Assembly (NCBI GenBank): GCA_900465915.1
Contig: UBKJ01000031.1
Location: 1 to 56,145 of the forward strand
Length of the DNA stretch: 56,145 nucleotides
Direction: 5' to 3'
Source of the DNA: Hyphomicrobiales bacterium
GTDB taxonomy: Bacteria; Pseudomonadota; Alphaproteobacteria; Rhizobiales; Rhizobiaceae
Part shown: piece after piece, positions 14,679-23,357 of the stretch
Numbering within the stretch: the first letter of the stretch is position 1
How the letters are laid out: every line of letters starts with the position of its first letter
Notes under the pieces: model-generated
What the model was told of the DNA's origin: nothing
The model's input: the letters and a program-made list of their open reading frames with translations, nothing else
Database searches by the model: none
Program-made: the position numbers and the translations under genes

Positions 14679-16187
14679 TCATCGCGGAAAACGCTGGCTT
14701 TCCTCCAGGACGTTCAGGTCCATATGGTTGCGCATATAGCGTTCCGAGGCCTTTTGCAGCGGCTGGTAGTCCCACGGATAGTAAGCCCCGTTGCGCAGCG
14801 CCGGATAGACGACGTGGCGGCGAGCCTGACTGGCGCGCACGTCCGCATCGTAGCGGTCGAGGTCCCAGCGGTTTTTCGCCTCGCGCATCAGGCTTTCCAG
14901 CGTCGCGCGATGCTCGGGCACGCCGGCCAGATTGCGCAATTCGTCCGGGTCGTCGGCGAGGTTGAAAAGCTGCGGCGGGTCGACGCGGCAGAGGTTCAGC
15001 TTCCAGTCGCCCTTGCGCAGCGAGACCAGCGGCGCGACCGAGCCTTCCGCCGCATATTCGCACGGCACACCCCCGCGCTCCTTCGCGCCCGACGCCACGT
15101 CCGTGAGCGACACGCCGTCGGTCCAAGGCATGACGCCCCCAAGGTCGATGCCGGCGAGATCGGCCAGCGTCGGCAGCACGTCGAGCGTCGAGACCGGCGC
15201 GTCCACGCGGCCCGGCTTCATCTGCGGGGCTGCGATCATCAGCGGCACGCGCCCCGAGCCCTCGAAGAAGTTCATCTTGAACCACAGGCCGCGCTCGCCC
15301 AGCATGTCGCCATGGTCGGAGGTGAAGACCACCAGCGTATTCTCCGTCATGCCGCAGCGCTCCATGATATCGAGCAGGCCGCCGATCTTCTCATCGACAT
15401 AGGAGATATTGGCGAAATAGGCCTGCCGCGCTGCGCGTATCTGCTCGCGCGTGAGGTCGTAATCCTCCGCCTTGCAGGCGCGCAGCAGGCGCTCGCTGTG
15501 CGGGTCGATCCCGCTTTCCGGCAGCGGCCCGATCTTCGGGTCGAGTTCGGGAATATCCGCATAGAGATCGAAGAATCGCTTGCGCGCCACGTAGGGGTCG
15601 TGCGGATGGGTGAAGGAGACGGTCAGGCACCATGGCCTTTCGTCATGGCCGCGCGCCAGATCGTAGAGCTTGGCCTCGGCCTGATAGGCGACCTCGTCGT
15701 CATATTCGAGCTGGTTGGTGATTTCGCCCACGCCCGCGCCAGTGACGGAGCCGAGATTGTGATACCACCAGTCGATGCGCTCGCCGGGCTTGCGGTAATC
15801 CGGCGTCCAGCCGAAATCGGCCGGGTAGATATCGGTGGTCAGCCGCTGCTCGAAGCCGTGCAACTGGTCGGGGCCGACGAAGTGCATCTTGCCCGACAAG
15901 GTGGTCTGGTAGCCGGCGTTGCGCAGGTGATGGGCATAGGTCGGAATCTCGGACGAGAACTCCGCCGCATTGTCGTAGACGCCAGTGCGGAACGGCAATT
16001 GCCCGGACATGAAGGAGGCGCGCGCCGGCGCGCAGAGCGGGCTCGCCGTGTAGCAGTTGGCGAAGCGCGCGGAGCGTTCGGCCAGCTTGCGCAGGTTCGG
16101 GACATGGAGGAAACCGGCCGGCCCGTCCGGGAAGAAGGTCCCGTTCAACTGATCGACCATGAGGATGAGGATATTCGGCTTTTTCAT
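14679..16187 (-). CDS. betC: Choline-sulfatase
   Basis: A 502-residue type-I sulfatase closely resembling rhizobial BetC. It hydrolyses choline-O-sulfate to choline and sulfate, feeding glycine-betaine synthesis. The N-terminus KPNILILMVDQLNG, the formylglycine motif SPLCAPARASFM (Cys52), SGKMHFVGPDQLHGFEQRLTTDIYPADFGWTPDYRKPGERIDWW and the ending NGAYYPWDYQPLQKASERYMRNHM are characteristic. The ATG at 16185-16187 matches the family start; the frame extends 31 codons further without family similarity. It follows the choline-binding-protein gene on the same strand by 157 bases. No betA, betB or betI is in the window. Confidence 0.95.
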   Translation of the reverse strand: MKKPNILILMVDQLNGTFFPDGPAGFLHVPNLRKLAERSARFANCYTASPLCAPARASFMSGQLPFRTGVYDNAAEFSSEIPTYAHHLRNAGYQTTLSGKMHFVGPDQLHGFEQRLTTDIYPADFGWTPDYRKPGERIDWWYHNLGSVTGAGVGEITNQLEYDDEVAYQAEAKLYDLARGHDERPWCLTVSFTHPHDPYVARKRFFDLYADIPELDPKIGPLPESGIDPHSERLLRACKAEDYDLTREQIRAARQAYFANISYVDEKIGGLLDIMERCGMTENTLVVFTSDHGDMLGERGLWFKMNFFEGSGRVPLMIAAPQMKPGRVDAPVSTLDVLPTLADLAGIDLGGVMPWTDGVSLTDVASGAKERGGVPCEYAAEGSVAPLVSLRKGDWKLNLCRVDPPQLFNLADDPDELRNLAGVPEHRATLESLMREAKNRWDLDRYDADVRASQARRHVVYPALRNGAYYPWDYQPLQKASERYMRNHMDLNVLEESQRFPR

Positions 16188-16344
16188 GCGGGACCGCTGC
16201 CATTGGATGCATGGATGAAAAGGCGGGCGCTCAAGCATTTCCAGCAAAACTGCGAGGCGGTTCTGCGTTCGGAAATGCATAGCTGGAGCGAGTCCGTGGA
16301 AAGAGGAACCGCTCCAGACGCGCCCGCCGGAAGGCGTCGGGCGA

Positions 16345-17289
16345 TCAGAGGCCGAGGCTGGCCTTGACCGCCGCCGCGCCCGGCTCGCCCTTGAAGGTGG
16401 TGACGCCGGCGAGCCACTTGTCGATCTGGCCCGGATTGGCCTTCAGCCATTCCTTGGCCGCCGCCGGACCTTCCTCGCCGCCGTTGAGGATCTTGTCCAT
16501 CAGCGCGTTCTCGATATCGACGCTGAAGACCAGGTTCTTGAAGAAGGTCGCCGCATTCGGGCACTTTTCCGGCCAGCCGGTGCGGGCCAGCGTATAGACT
16601 TCCGCGCCGCCGTAATTGGGGCCGAAATAGGCGTCGCCGCCGGACAGGTAGTCGATCTTGAGCCGCGTGTTCATCGGATGCGGCGCCCAGGCCAGGAAGA
16701 CCACCCATTTCTTGGCCTTGGTCTTGCGCGTCACCTCGGCCAGCATGGCCTGCTCGCTCGATTCGGCCAGCTTCCAGCCGTCGAGCTTGAAGGACTTGTC
16801 GGCGATGATCTTCTGAATGTTCTGGTTGGCCGGCGCGCCCGGCTCGATGCCGTAGATCTCCTTGCCGAACTTGTCGGCATGGGCGGAAAGATCGGCGAAA
16901 TCCTTCACCCCTTCCTTGGCCACGTAATCCGGCACGGCGAGCGTGAACTTCGCCCCTTCGAGGTTCCTGACCACGACTTCCGCGGCCTTGGCCTTGTCGA
17001 GATCGTCGCGGAATTTCTGCTGCGCCGGCATCCAGTTGCCGAGGAAGACGTCGAGGTCGCCGGTCTTCAGCGCCTGGTAGCCGATCGGCACCGACATGGT
17101 CTTCACGTCCGGCTTGTAGCCCAGGCCCTGCAGCAGCACGCTGGCGATGGAATTGGTGGAGGTGATGTCCGTCCAGCCCGGATCGGACAGGCGGATGGCC
17201 TCGCAGGCGGCGGGATCGGCGGCCTGCGCGGCGGGGATCGCGCCGACGAAGGCGGCGACGGCGAGAGACAAGAGTTTCGGATGGCGCAT
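16345..17289 (-). CDS. choX: Choline ABC transporter substrate-binding protein
   Basis: A 314-residue periplasmic binding protein with signal peptide (ending AAQA). It matches ChoX: the aromatic box that cages the trimethylammonium group appears conserved as Trp39 (DPGWTDI), Trp86 (GNWMP), Tyr122 (VPDYVAKEG) and Trp201 (LAWAPHP). It captures choline for an ABC importer. No permease or ATPase gene follows; betC does. The nearest compatible transporter is the quaternary-amine system at 39-43 kb. The arrangement suggests uptake of choline released by a sulfatase, or of the sulfate ester itself. Acetylcholine binding is also possible. Confidence 0.9.
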   Translation of the reverse strand: MRHPKLLSLAVAAFVGAIPAAQAADPAACEAIRLSDPGWTDITSTNSIASVLLQGLGYKPDVKTMSVPIGYQALKTGDLDVFLGNWMPAQQKFRDDLDKAKAAEVVVRNLEGAKFTLAVPDYVAKEGVKDFADLSAHADKFGKEIYGIEPGAPANQNIQKIIADKSFKLDGWKLAESSEQAMLAEVTRKTKAKKWVVFLAWAPHPMNTRLKIDYLSGGDAYFGPNYGGAEVYTLARTGWPEKCPNAATFFKNLVFSVDIENALMDKILNGGEEGPAAAKEWLKANPGQIDKWLAGVTTFKGEPGAAAVKASLGL

Positions 17290-17401
17290 GGAACAACCCC
17301 TCTTCCGCGGATGGTCTCCGCATCTGTTGCGATCGGGGAATCTTTATTACGTCTTGCGGGAAAACGCCATTCTCCCGAACGCGGTCATGCGGTCTATCCA
17401 A

Positions 17402-17421
17402 CCGGCGGCCGAAGCCGCCGG
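17402..17421 (-). terminator. UUCG-loop hairpin after the efflux operon
   Basis: On the reverse strand an 8-bp stem CCGGCGGC / GCCGCCGG closes a TTCG loop, just after the stop codon of the HlyD-type gene. The stable tetraloop supports an RNA role, but the following TTGGAT is only weakly T-rich. Confidence 0.55.
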
Positions 17422-17429
17422 GAGCTGGA

Positions 17430-18578
17430 TTATTGCTTCGCCGGCGCCGGGCCGTCGTCGTCGATCTGCACGCTGGCCGTCATGCCGGCGGCGAGGAACA
17501 GGTCTTCCGGCGCGTCCTCGATCTGGATGCGCACCGGGATGCGCTGGGCCAGACGCACCCAGGTGAAGACGGGATTGACGGTCGCCACGCCCTCGTCGTT
17601 GGCCGCCGCGTTGGCGACGTCGATGGCGCGGGCGCGGCTCGCCACGCGGCCCTTGACCACCTTGGGATAGCCCATCAGCTTGATGCTCGCCGTCGCGCCC
17701 GGCCGGATGCGGGTGATGCTCGTCTCCTCGAAATAGGCGTCGACCCAGAACGAATCGGAATCGACAATGGAGATGGCGATCTTGCCGGCGCTGGCGAAAT
17801 CGCCTTCCTGCGCGCGCAGGTTCGTCACCCATCCGTTGACCGGCGAACGCAGCGTGGTGCGCGCCAGGTTGGTCCGGGCCTGGTCGAGCTGCGTCGAGGC
17901 CGCCTGCACCGCCGCTTCCGCGGCGCGCTTCTGCACCTTGGACGAGTCCACCCGCTTCTGGCTCTGCGCCAGGGTCGCCTGCGCGCCCTCCACCGTCGCC
18001 TCCTGCTGGCGGAGCTGCGACTGATATTGCTCGGCCGACTGCACGCTGCCGGTCTGGGTCTGGCGCAGCGTCTCGTAGCGCGAGGCCTGCGAGCGGGCGA
18101 AATCCAGCGCCGCGCGCGCCTGGTCGAGCTGCGCCTTGTTGACGTCGATCTGCGCCGTCTCGATCTCGATCTGGGATTCGGCGTTGTCGACATTGGCCCT
18201 GGCCTGCTCCAGCGCCGCCTCGGCCTGCCGCACCGCGATCTCGTAGGTGGTCGGATCGATGACCAGGAGCAGGTCGCCCTTGTGCACGAACTGGTTGTCG
18301 GCGACCTTGATGTCGGTGATGTCGCCCGAGACCTCCGGCGTGACGGTGGCGATATAGGCCCGCACCGTCCCGTCGCGCGTCCATGGCCCATCCATGTAGC
18401 GGCCCCACATGGCGTAGCCGAGCAGCGCCGCCGCGACGACGACGGCGACCGTCACCACGCGGCCGATCATGCGCGCCCGGTCGCGCTTTCTTTCCGCCGC
18501 CGCGACGCGGTCCGGCGACCACGCGGCTTCCTCGGTCATTTGCGGGGGAGAGGACGGATTTTGCGGGTTCTGGGACAT
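17430..18578 (-). CDS. HlyD/EmrA-like efflux periplasmic adaptor
   Basis: A 382-residue membrane-fusion protein. An N-terminal anchor (VVTVAVVVAAALLGYAMWG) leads to the biotinyl-lipoyl half (GTVRAYIATVTPEVSGDITDIKVADNQFVHKGDLL). A long coiled-coil hairpin of about 110 residues follows (EAALEQARANVDNAESQIEIETAQID...), then the second lipoyl half (LRSPVNGWVTNLRAQEGDF) and a beta-barrel. It links an inner-membrane pump to an outer-membrane channel. The neighbours DUF1656 and FUSC make an AaeX-AaeA-AaeB-like set that in E. coli exports aromatic carboxylic acids. The start is the ATG at 18576-18578; an outer-membrane factor is not in the window. Confidence 0.9.
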   Translation of the reverse strand: MSQNPQNPSSPPQMTEEAAWSPDRVAAAERKRDRARMIGRVVTVAVVVAAALLGYAMWGRYMDGPWTRDGTVRAYIATVTPEVSGDITDIKVADNQFVHKGDLLLVIDPTTYEIAVRQAEAALEQARANVDNAESQIEIETAQIDVNKAQLDQARAALDFARSQASRYETLRQTQTGSVQSAEQYQSQLRQQEATVEGAQATLAQSQKRVDSSKVQKRAAEAAVQAASTQLDQARTNLARTTLRSPVNGWVTNLRAQEGDFASAGKIAISIVDSDSFWVDAYFEETSITRIRPGATASIKLMGYPKVVKGRVASRARAIDVANAAANDEGVATVNPVFTWVRLAQRIPVRIQIEDAPEDLFLAAGMTASVQIDDDGPAPAKQ

Positions 18579-18586
18579 GGCGTTCA

Positions 18587-18784
18587 CTAGACGAGGAGGA
18601 CGATGAGGGAAAGGACGATGATATAGACGGCCGCGACCACCAGCGGCGGATGCCAGACGTCGCGCAGAAGATGGAAGCGGTCGGCCGCCAGTCTCAGCCC
18701 GAAGGTGACGATCCACGCCGCGATCAGCATGGCGGCCATGGGGGCGATATAGATTCCGAACAGGTCGATCTCGGAATATTTCAT
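18587..18784 (-). CDS. DUF1656 small membrane protein (AaeX-like)
   Basis: A 65-residue protein with two membrane segments (IYIAPMAAMLIAAWIVTFGL and PPLVVAAVYIIVLSLIVLLV), starting MKYSEIDLFGIY as is typical for DUF1656. It is encoded between the FUSC pump (four-base overlap) and the adaptor (eight bases apart). Members are found almost only in such efflux operons; the role is unknown, possibly stabilising the pump complex. Confidence 0.88.
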   Translation of the reverse strand: MKYSEIDLFGIYIAPMAAMLIAAWIVTFGLRLAADRFHLLRDVWHPPLVVAAVYIIVLSLIVLLV

Positions 18785-20838
18785 GCGGGTATCCTCCCGG
18801 CGAAATAGGCGGAATGCTGCGCGAGCGCCTCGGAGACGACGGCTATGCCGGCGCGGGCGCGCAAGGCGGTCTGCGTCCTCGGCCGGCCGGCCAGCCAGAC
18901 GTCGATTTCGGCGAGGCGGCGGCGGGCGTCCTCGGGCCGCAGCCCGGCGACGGCGTCGAGCGCGCCCTGCAGCGCCGGCGCGAAGCCGAGCGGCCCGGCG
19001 AAGCGCCGCAATTGCGCGATCTCGCCGCCGACCGAGAAGGCCACCACGAGACTGGCGCGCTGCAGGGGGCTGGCGTGGGTCGACATGGCGATCAGGCGGC
19101 CGAGAATATGGCCGCTCCAGTCCTCATGCGCCGCGCCGCGCGCGAAGCGGCGCACGTCTTGGAGCGTCAGCGACAGGAGCCTGCGGGTCCGGTAGGCCGG
19201 GGTCAGCACCGGGATGAAGCGGAACGCCATCGCGCCCATGAGGCAGCCCAGCACATTGGCCGGCGTCTTGTTGAGAAGGTCGGCCGCCTCGTAGCTCATG
19301 GGATTGGTGACTTCCAGGAACGGCATGAACAGCACGCCCGCGGTGGCCAGCATGCCGCCGATCCATGGCGGCTTGCGCAGGGTCATCGACAAAGCGGCGG
19401 TCGGAACCATGAAGCAGCCCAGCGTCAGCGCCAAAGCGGGAAAGTTCATCGGCACGGCGGGCAGCACGATGAAGGTGGCGATCATGGTCAGGATCGACGC
19501 GAAGATCGTCGCGGCCGAAAACGTCAGGCCGCCGGCGTAGGCGCCGTCGCCGCGCGGCACCTGGGCGACGGTGACCACCAGCGCGAAGGTCATGGCCGCG
19601 CCGCCATTGGGCCAGCCGGTCACGATCCAGATGAGCGAGGTGACGCCGACGGTGAGGAAGGCGCGGACACCGTTGACGACCGCGGGCAGGTAATCCGGCA
19701 CGCGCAGATGGCTGCGCCCGCGCAGGCCGCGCACGCCTTCCGGGTCGACCACCAGCACCAGCCCGTTGAAGGCGTGCGCCAGCCCGCACAGGCCCTCGGC
19801 GGTCTTGTCGGCGAGAAGCCGCAGGCTGGGCGTGTCGGCCTCCAGCGCGGCCAGCCGGTCGGCGCTGGCGCGCAGGGCGTCACGGATGCGGCGCGGATTC
19901 GTCCGCCAGCCGGCCGGCCCGTCGGCCTGCGCTAGATCGGCCTCGATCTCGGAAAACATCGGCAGCAGGGTTTGCACCGCCCGGCGGCGCTCCTCCTCCG
20001 GCATGCGCTGGGCGTGGATCTCCACCGCGCGCCAGCTCGCCAGCGCCGAGAAAAGCCCGTCGGTGGTGCGCTGGAGCAGCGGCGAGCTGAACCTGATGCG
20101 CGAGGATTCGCCCATGGCCTGCTCGACCACCGGCTCGAGCGCGATGGTGCGCTTGATGAATTCGCGGCGGAGCGCCTGGGTGCTAACGCCGTCCTGCAGC
20201 TCGCCGGCCAGCGCCGAGTGGAAGCGTTGCAGCATGTCGGGGACGAGGTCGCCGATGGCCTTGGCCAGCCGCTGCTCGGCGTCGCCGCGGTCGGTGAGAA
20301 TGCGGATGACGCCGGCGCAGACGATGCCGGTGCAGATTTCGGTGAAGCGCCACACGGCGAGCTGGAAGACCGGATCGGGATGCACGCCGCCGGTGTCGCC
20401 AAGCGCGCCGCCGGCGACGATGGCCGCCGTATAGCCCATGAGAGCGGCCGCATAAGAAGAATAATTGCGCAGGAGCGTGGTGCTGAAGGCGCTGACCGCG
20501 CCCCATGCCGCCAGCGCGACGAAGAAGGCGGGCCGGTTCTGGGTGAAACAGGCGGCGAGCACCACGCCGACCACCGCGCCGATGCCGGTTCCGAGCAGGC
20601 GCAGCCAGCCCTTGCGCAGCGAAGGCCCGACCTGCGGCAGGCAGGCGACGGCGGCGGAGGTGCCGGCCCAGAAGGGCTCGTTGAGCTGGAGCGTGAAGGC
20701 GACGAACAGCGCCGTGCTGACGGAGATCCAGAAACGCAGGCCATATTCGACGGGCTTGCGCCAGGTCTTCAGCGTCGCCGGGAAATCCCGCAGCCGCTGC
20801 GCGAGCGCGGTCCCGAATTGAGAGGCGAGGACGTTCAT
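18781..20838 (-). CDS. FUSC-family inner-membrane efflux protein (AaeB-like)
   Basis: A 685-residue protein with two sets of membrane helices separated by a long cytoplasmic region. The first set starts at about residue 30 (FWISVSTALFVAFTLQLNEPFWAGTSAAVACLPQVGPSLRKGWLRLLGTGIGAVVG), the second at about 385 (GVRAFLTVGVTSLIWIVTGWPNGGAAMTFALVVTVAQ). This is the fusaric-acid-resistance/AaeB fold. It probably exports aromatic or phenolic acids together with the adaptor downstream. It is the first gene of its operon and is divergent from a MarR regulator, with the likely operator at 21085-21102. Confidence 0.9.
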   Translation of the reverse strand: MNVLASQFGTALAQRLRDFPATLKTWRKPVEYGLRFWISVSTALFVAFTLQLNEPFWAGTSAAVACLPQVGPSLRKGWLRLLGTGIGAVVGVVLAACFTQNRPAFFVALAAWGAVSAFSTTLLRNYSSYAAALMGYTAAIVAGGALGDTGGVHPDPVFQLAVWRFTEICTGIVCAGVIRILTDRGDAEQRLAKAIGDLVPDMLQRFHSALAGELQDGVSTQALRREFIKRTIALEPVVEQAMGESSRIRFSSPLLQRTTDGLFSALASWRAVEIHAQRMPEEERRRAVQTLLPMFSEIEADLAQADGPAGWRTNPRRIRDALRASADRLAALEADTPSLRLLADKTAEGLCGLAHAFNGLVLVVDPEGVRGLRGRSHLRVPDYLPAVVNGVRAFLTVGVTSLIWIVTGWPNGGAAMTFALVVTVAQVPRGDGAYAGGLTFSAATIFASILTMIATFIVLPAVPMNFPALALTLGCFMVPTAALSMTLRKPPWIGGMLATAGVLFMPFLEVTNPMSYEAADLLNKTPANVLGCLMGAMAFRFIPVLTPAYRTRRLLSLTLQDVRRFARGAAHEDWSGHILGRLIAMSTHASPLQRASLVVAFSVGGEIAQLRRFAGPLGFAPALQGALDAVAGLRPEDARRRLAEIDVWLAGRPRTQTALRARAGIAVVSEALAQHSAYFAGRIPA

Positions 20839-21084
20839 GGGCGGTTACCGGTCAATTGGCGGAACGACCGGAAGTCCGGCCGCCGGCCGGGCGCCGTCTC
20901 GACCTGCCGAAGCGTCAGCGGGCATGCGTTCCAAATCATTGTTCTCGTCTTCGATGAAACCGGACACGACGCTTGGCCCCCGTCGCCGCAGCGAAAACCG
21001 CCGGGGCCGGAAGCGCAATCCCATCTCCTGCCTCACACGCAATAGGGGTCCGGCGTGTTGCAAAAGACGATGCGGCGACTTATA

Positions 21085-21102
21085 TAGATGACACATCATC
21101 TA
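21085..21102. promoter_or_regulatory. MarR operator palindrome
   Basis: A perfect inverted repeat TAGATGA-CACA-TCATCTA lies 16-33 bases before the preferred marR start and in the shared region with the efflux operon. An 18-bp palindrome in this position is typical of MarR-family sites that repress both divergent transcripts until an aromatic ligand binds. Confidence 0.7.
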
Positions 21103-21117
21103 AGTCAAGATGGATTC

Positions 21118-21585
21118 ATGACGCAGGACGCTCCGCCCGGAAACAACCGTTTCAGCACGCAGATCGGCTATGTGGCGCGACAGTGGCGCAAGGCCGTCGA
21201 CGCGCGCCTGCAGCCGTTCAGCCTGACGGAAGCCTCCTGGGTGCTGCTCGTGCAATTGTCGCGGGCGGGCGGTCCGATCCGACAGAAGGACCTGGCCGCC
21301 AAGCTCGGCCTCGACAACACCGCCGTGGTGCGGGTGCTGAACAATCTCGAGGCCGACGGGCTGATCGAGCGGCGCGAGGCGGCCGACGACAAGCGGGTGC
21401 GGCTGCTGGTGCTGACCGAGCAGGGCCAGGCCACGGTGCGGCAGGTCGAGAGCATCGCCGAGGGCGTCGAGAAGGAGCTTCTGAGCGGCATTCCACGCGC
21501 CGATCTGGAGGTGACGCTCAAGGTCATCGCCGAATGGAGCCGGCTTCTGGGCGACATCAACCGCAAGGACGGCGACGACGCCTGA
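21118..21585 (+). CDS. MarR-family transcriptional regulator
   Basis: A 155-residue winged-helix regulator. The recognition region is visible as PIRQKDLAAKLGLDNTAVVRVLNNLEADGLIERREAADDKRVRLLVLTEQGQ, the standard MarR DNA-binding core with the D-R wing. It binds as a dimer and usually releases DNA on binding a phenolic compound. I chose the ATG at 21118; an ATG at 21088 would put the operator inside the coding sequence. No strong ribosome site is seen for either. It most likely controls the divergent FUSC-DUF1656-HlyD operon. Confidence 0.88.
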   Translation: MTQDAPPGNNRFSTQIGYVARQWRKAVDARLQPFSLTEASWVLLVQLSRAGGPIRQKDLAAKLGLDNTAVVRVLNNLEADGLIERREAADDKRVRLLVLTEQGQATVRQVESIAEGVEKELLSGIPRADLEVTLKVIAEWSRLLGDINRKDGDDA

Positions 21586-21591
21586 CGCCGG

Positions 21592-22401
21592 TCAGCGCCG
21601 CGCCCCGCACAGAAGCGACACCGACTGCGCCGCGGCCACGACCAGCGGCGCGAAGCGCTCCTCCGCCTCCTCCGGCGCGTAGCGGCTGCGCGAGACGGCG
21701 ATGTTGAAGGCCCCGATCGGCCGTCCCTCGCCGTCGGTCACAGGCGCCGCGACCGAAAGATCGCCGTGGAAATATTCCTCGAAGGCCGTCGCGTAGCCTT
21801 GCGCCGCGGAGCGTTTCAGCTTCTCCTTCAGCGCATCCAGGTCCCATGTCGTCTGCGGCGTGAAGGGATGCAGGTCGGATTTCTCCAGGATCGCATGCGC
21901 CTCCGCCTCCGGCAGGCAGGAGAGGATCGCCACGCCCGGCGCCGTGCAGAAGGCCGGCATCCGCGTGCCCGTGATCACGTCGTTGTTGAGTACGTGCCGG
22001 CTCATGAAGCGGGCGACGAAGACGATGTCGGCCCCGTCCAGCACGGTGAGGTTGACCGTCTCCTCGGTCGTCTTGCTGAGATGCTGGAGGAACGGCATGC
22101 CGCGCTCCACCAGGCTGCTGGAGCGCGTGTAGTGATAGCCGAAATCGAGCGCCTTCACCGTCAGCTCCAGCCGCTTGGTGTCGGCGTTCTTGGCGAGATA
22201 GCCGAGCTTCGACAGCGTATGGGTGAAGCGCTGCGCGGCGCTCATGTCCAGCCCGGTCTCCTCGGCGATCTGCGACAGGCTGAGGCTGGAGCGCGTCCCG
22301 TCGAAGGCGTTGAGGACGCGGAAAGCCTTTTCGACCGACTGTACGAGCAGAGGATCGCGATCCTCCCCGTCCCCCTCGCCCGTCTTGCCCTTGCGCGCCA
22401 T
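21592..22401 (-). CDS. IclR-family transcriptional regulator
   Basis: A 269-residue IclR protein. A winged helix (VQSVEKAFRVLNAFDGTRSSLSLSQIAEETGLDMSAAQRFTHTLSKLGYL) is followed by the effector domain (LSKTTEETVNLTVLDGADIVFVARFMSRHV; GYATAFEEYFHGDLSVAAPVTDGEGRPIGAFNIA). IclR proteins bind small organic acids and control catabolic operons. It is divergent from the enoyl-CoA hydratase operon, with an AT-rich palindromic site between them at 22506-22520. It ends seven bases from the marR stop (convergent). Confidence 0.92.
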   Translation of the reverse strand: MARKGKTGEGDGEDRDPLLVQSVEKAFRVLNAFDGTRSSLSLSQIAEETGLDMSAAQRFTHTLSKLGYLAKNADTKRLELTVKALDFGYHYTRSSSLVERGMPFLQHLSKTTEETVNLTVLDGADIVFVARFMSRHVLNNDVITGTRMPAFCTAPGVAILSCLPEAEAHAILEKSDLHPFTPQTTWDLDALKEKLKRSAAQGYATAFEEYFHGDLSVAAPVTDGEGRPIGAFNIAVSRSRYAPEEAEERFAPLVVAAAQSVSLLCGARR

Positions 22402-22466
22402 GAAATCCGTCCGCTCCCGATGTCGTCACGCTTCCATAACAGACTCGTCAGGCGCGCGAAAAGCGC

Positions 22467-22520
22467 TTGACAGAAATTCCTTCTTGTTCACAATGTAATA
22501 ATAGTTATTGCAATGCAATA
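22467..22520 (+). promoter_or_regulatory. Promoter and IclR-type operator of the alcohol/acyl-CoA operon
   Basis: A TTGACA hexamer lies at 22467-22472. About 17-18 bases later the -10 match is weak (ACAATG or CAATGT). The palindrome TATTGC-AAT-GCAATA at 22506-22520 is perfect and 24 bases upstream of the GTG start, matching the roughly 15-bp size of IclR-family boxes. The regulator gene is divergent. Confidence 0.6.
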
Positions 22521-22543
22521 AAATTATATCACATGGAGGCGAC

Positions 22544-23320
22544 GTGAGCAGCTATATCCTAATGGAGCGCAAGGGCCCGATCGGCGTGATCACGCTCAAC
22601 CGTCCCGAAATCCTCAACGCCTGGCACAGCGCCATGCGCCGCCAGCTCATCGAGGCCTTCGTCGAGATGGAGCGCGACGAGGCGGTCCGCGCCATCGTCC
22701 TCACCGGCGCCGGCGACCGCGCCTTCAGCGCCGGCCAGGACCTCAACGAGACGCAGCAATTCACCGCCGAGCAGGGCAAGGAATGGGTCGGCGAGTGGGA
22801 GCGGCTCTATGACGCGATCCGGTCGCTGTCCAAGCCGCTGATCGCGGCGCTCAACGGCGTCGCCGCCGGCTCGGCCTTCCAGGTGGCGCTTCTGTGCGAC
22901 TTCCGCATCGGCCATCCCGGCGTGCGGATGGGCCAGCCGGAGATCAATTCCGGCATCGCCAGCACCACTGGCCCGTGGATCATGCGCGAGATCATCGGGC
23001 TCGCCCGCACCATCGACCTCACCCTCACCGGCCGCCTGATGGACGCCGCCGAATGCCAAGCGATCGGCGTCGTCAACCGCGTCGTTCCGCAGGAGACGGT
23101 GATGGACGAGGCGCTGGCGCTGGCCGCCGACCTCGCCGCCAAGCCGCCGGTGGCGATGCGGCTCGACAAGCAGCGTTTCCGCGAGATGACGGAGGCCGGC
23201 TTCCGCGACGCGCTGGAGGCGGGCGCGCGCATCCAGCGCGAGGCCTACGCCTCCGGCGAGCCGGCGCTGATGATGCGGAAATTCCTGGCCGAGCGGGCCG
23301 AGCGGAAGGCGAAGGCCTGA
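22544..23320 (+). CDS. Enoyl-CoA hydratase/isomerase family protein
   Basis: A 258-residue crotonase-fold protein. The oxyanion-hole segments are FSAGQDLNE (residues 62-70) and NGVAAGSAFQVALLCDFRIG (104-123), and Glu133 in GQPEINSGI matches the second catalytic glutamate. The first glutamate of classic hydratases (GGCE context) is replaced by SAF, so the reaction may not be a simple hydration. The GTG start at 22544 has GGAGG four bases before it; an ATG at 22562 is the alternative. It is the first gene of the four-gene operon with a CoA ligase, alcohol dehydrogenase and aldehyde dehydrogenase. Confidence 0.85.
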   Translation: MSSYILMERKGPIGVITLNRPEILNAWHSAMRRQLIEAFVEMERDEAVRAIVLTGAGDRAFSAGQDLNETQQFTAEQGKEWVGEWERLYDAIRSLSKPLIAALNGVAAGSAFQVALLCDFRIGHPGVRMGQPEINSGIASTTGPWIMREIIGLARTIDLTLTGRLMDAAECQAIGVVNRVVPQETVMDEALALAADLAAKPPVAMRLDKQRFREMTEAGFRDALEAGARIQREAYASGEPALMMRKFLAERAERKAKA

Positions 23321-23357
23321 GCCGCGTCCCCTCTTCCTTCAAGCCAACGCACCGAGA

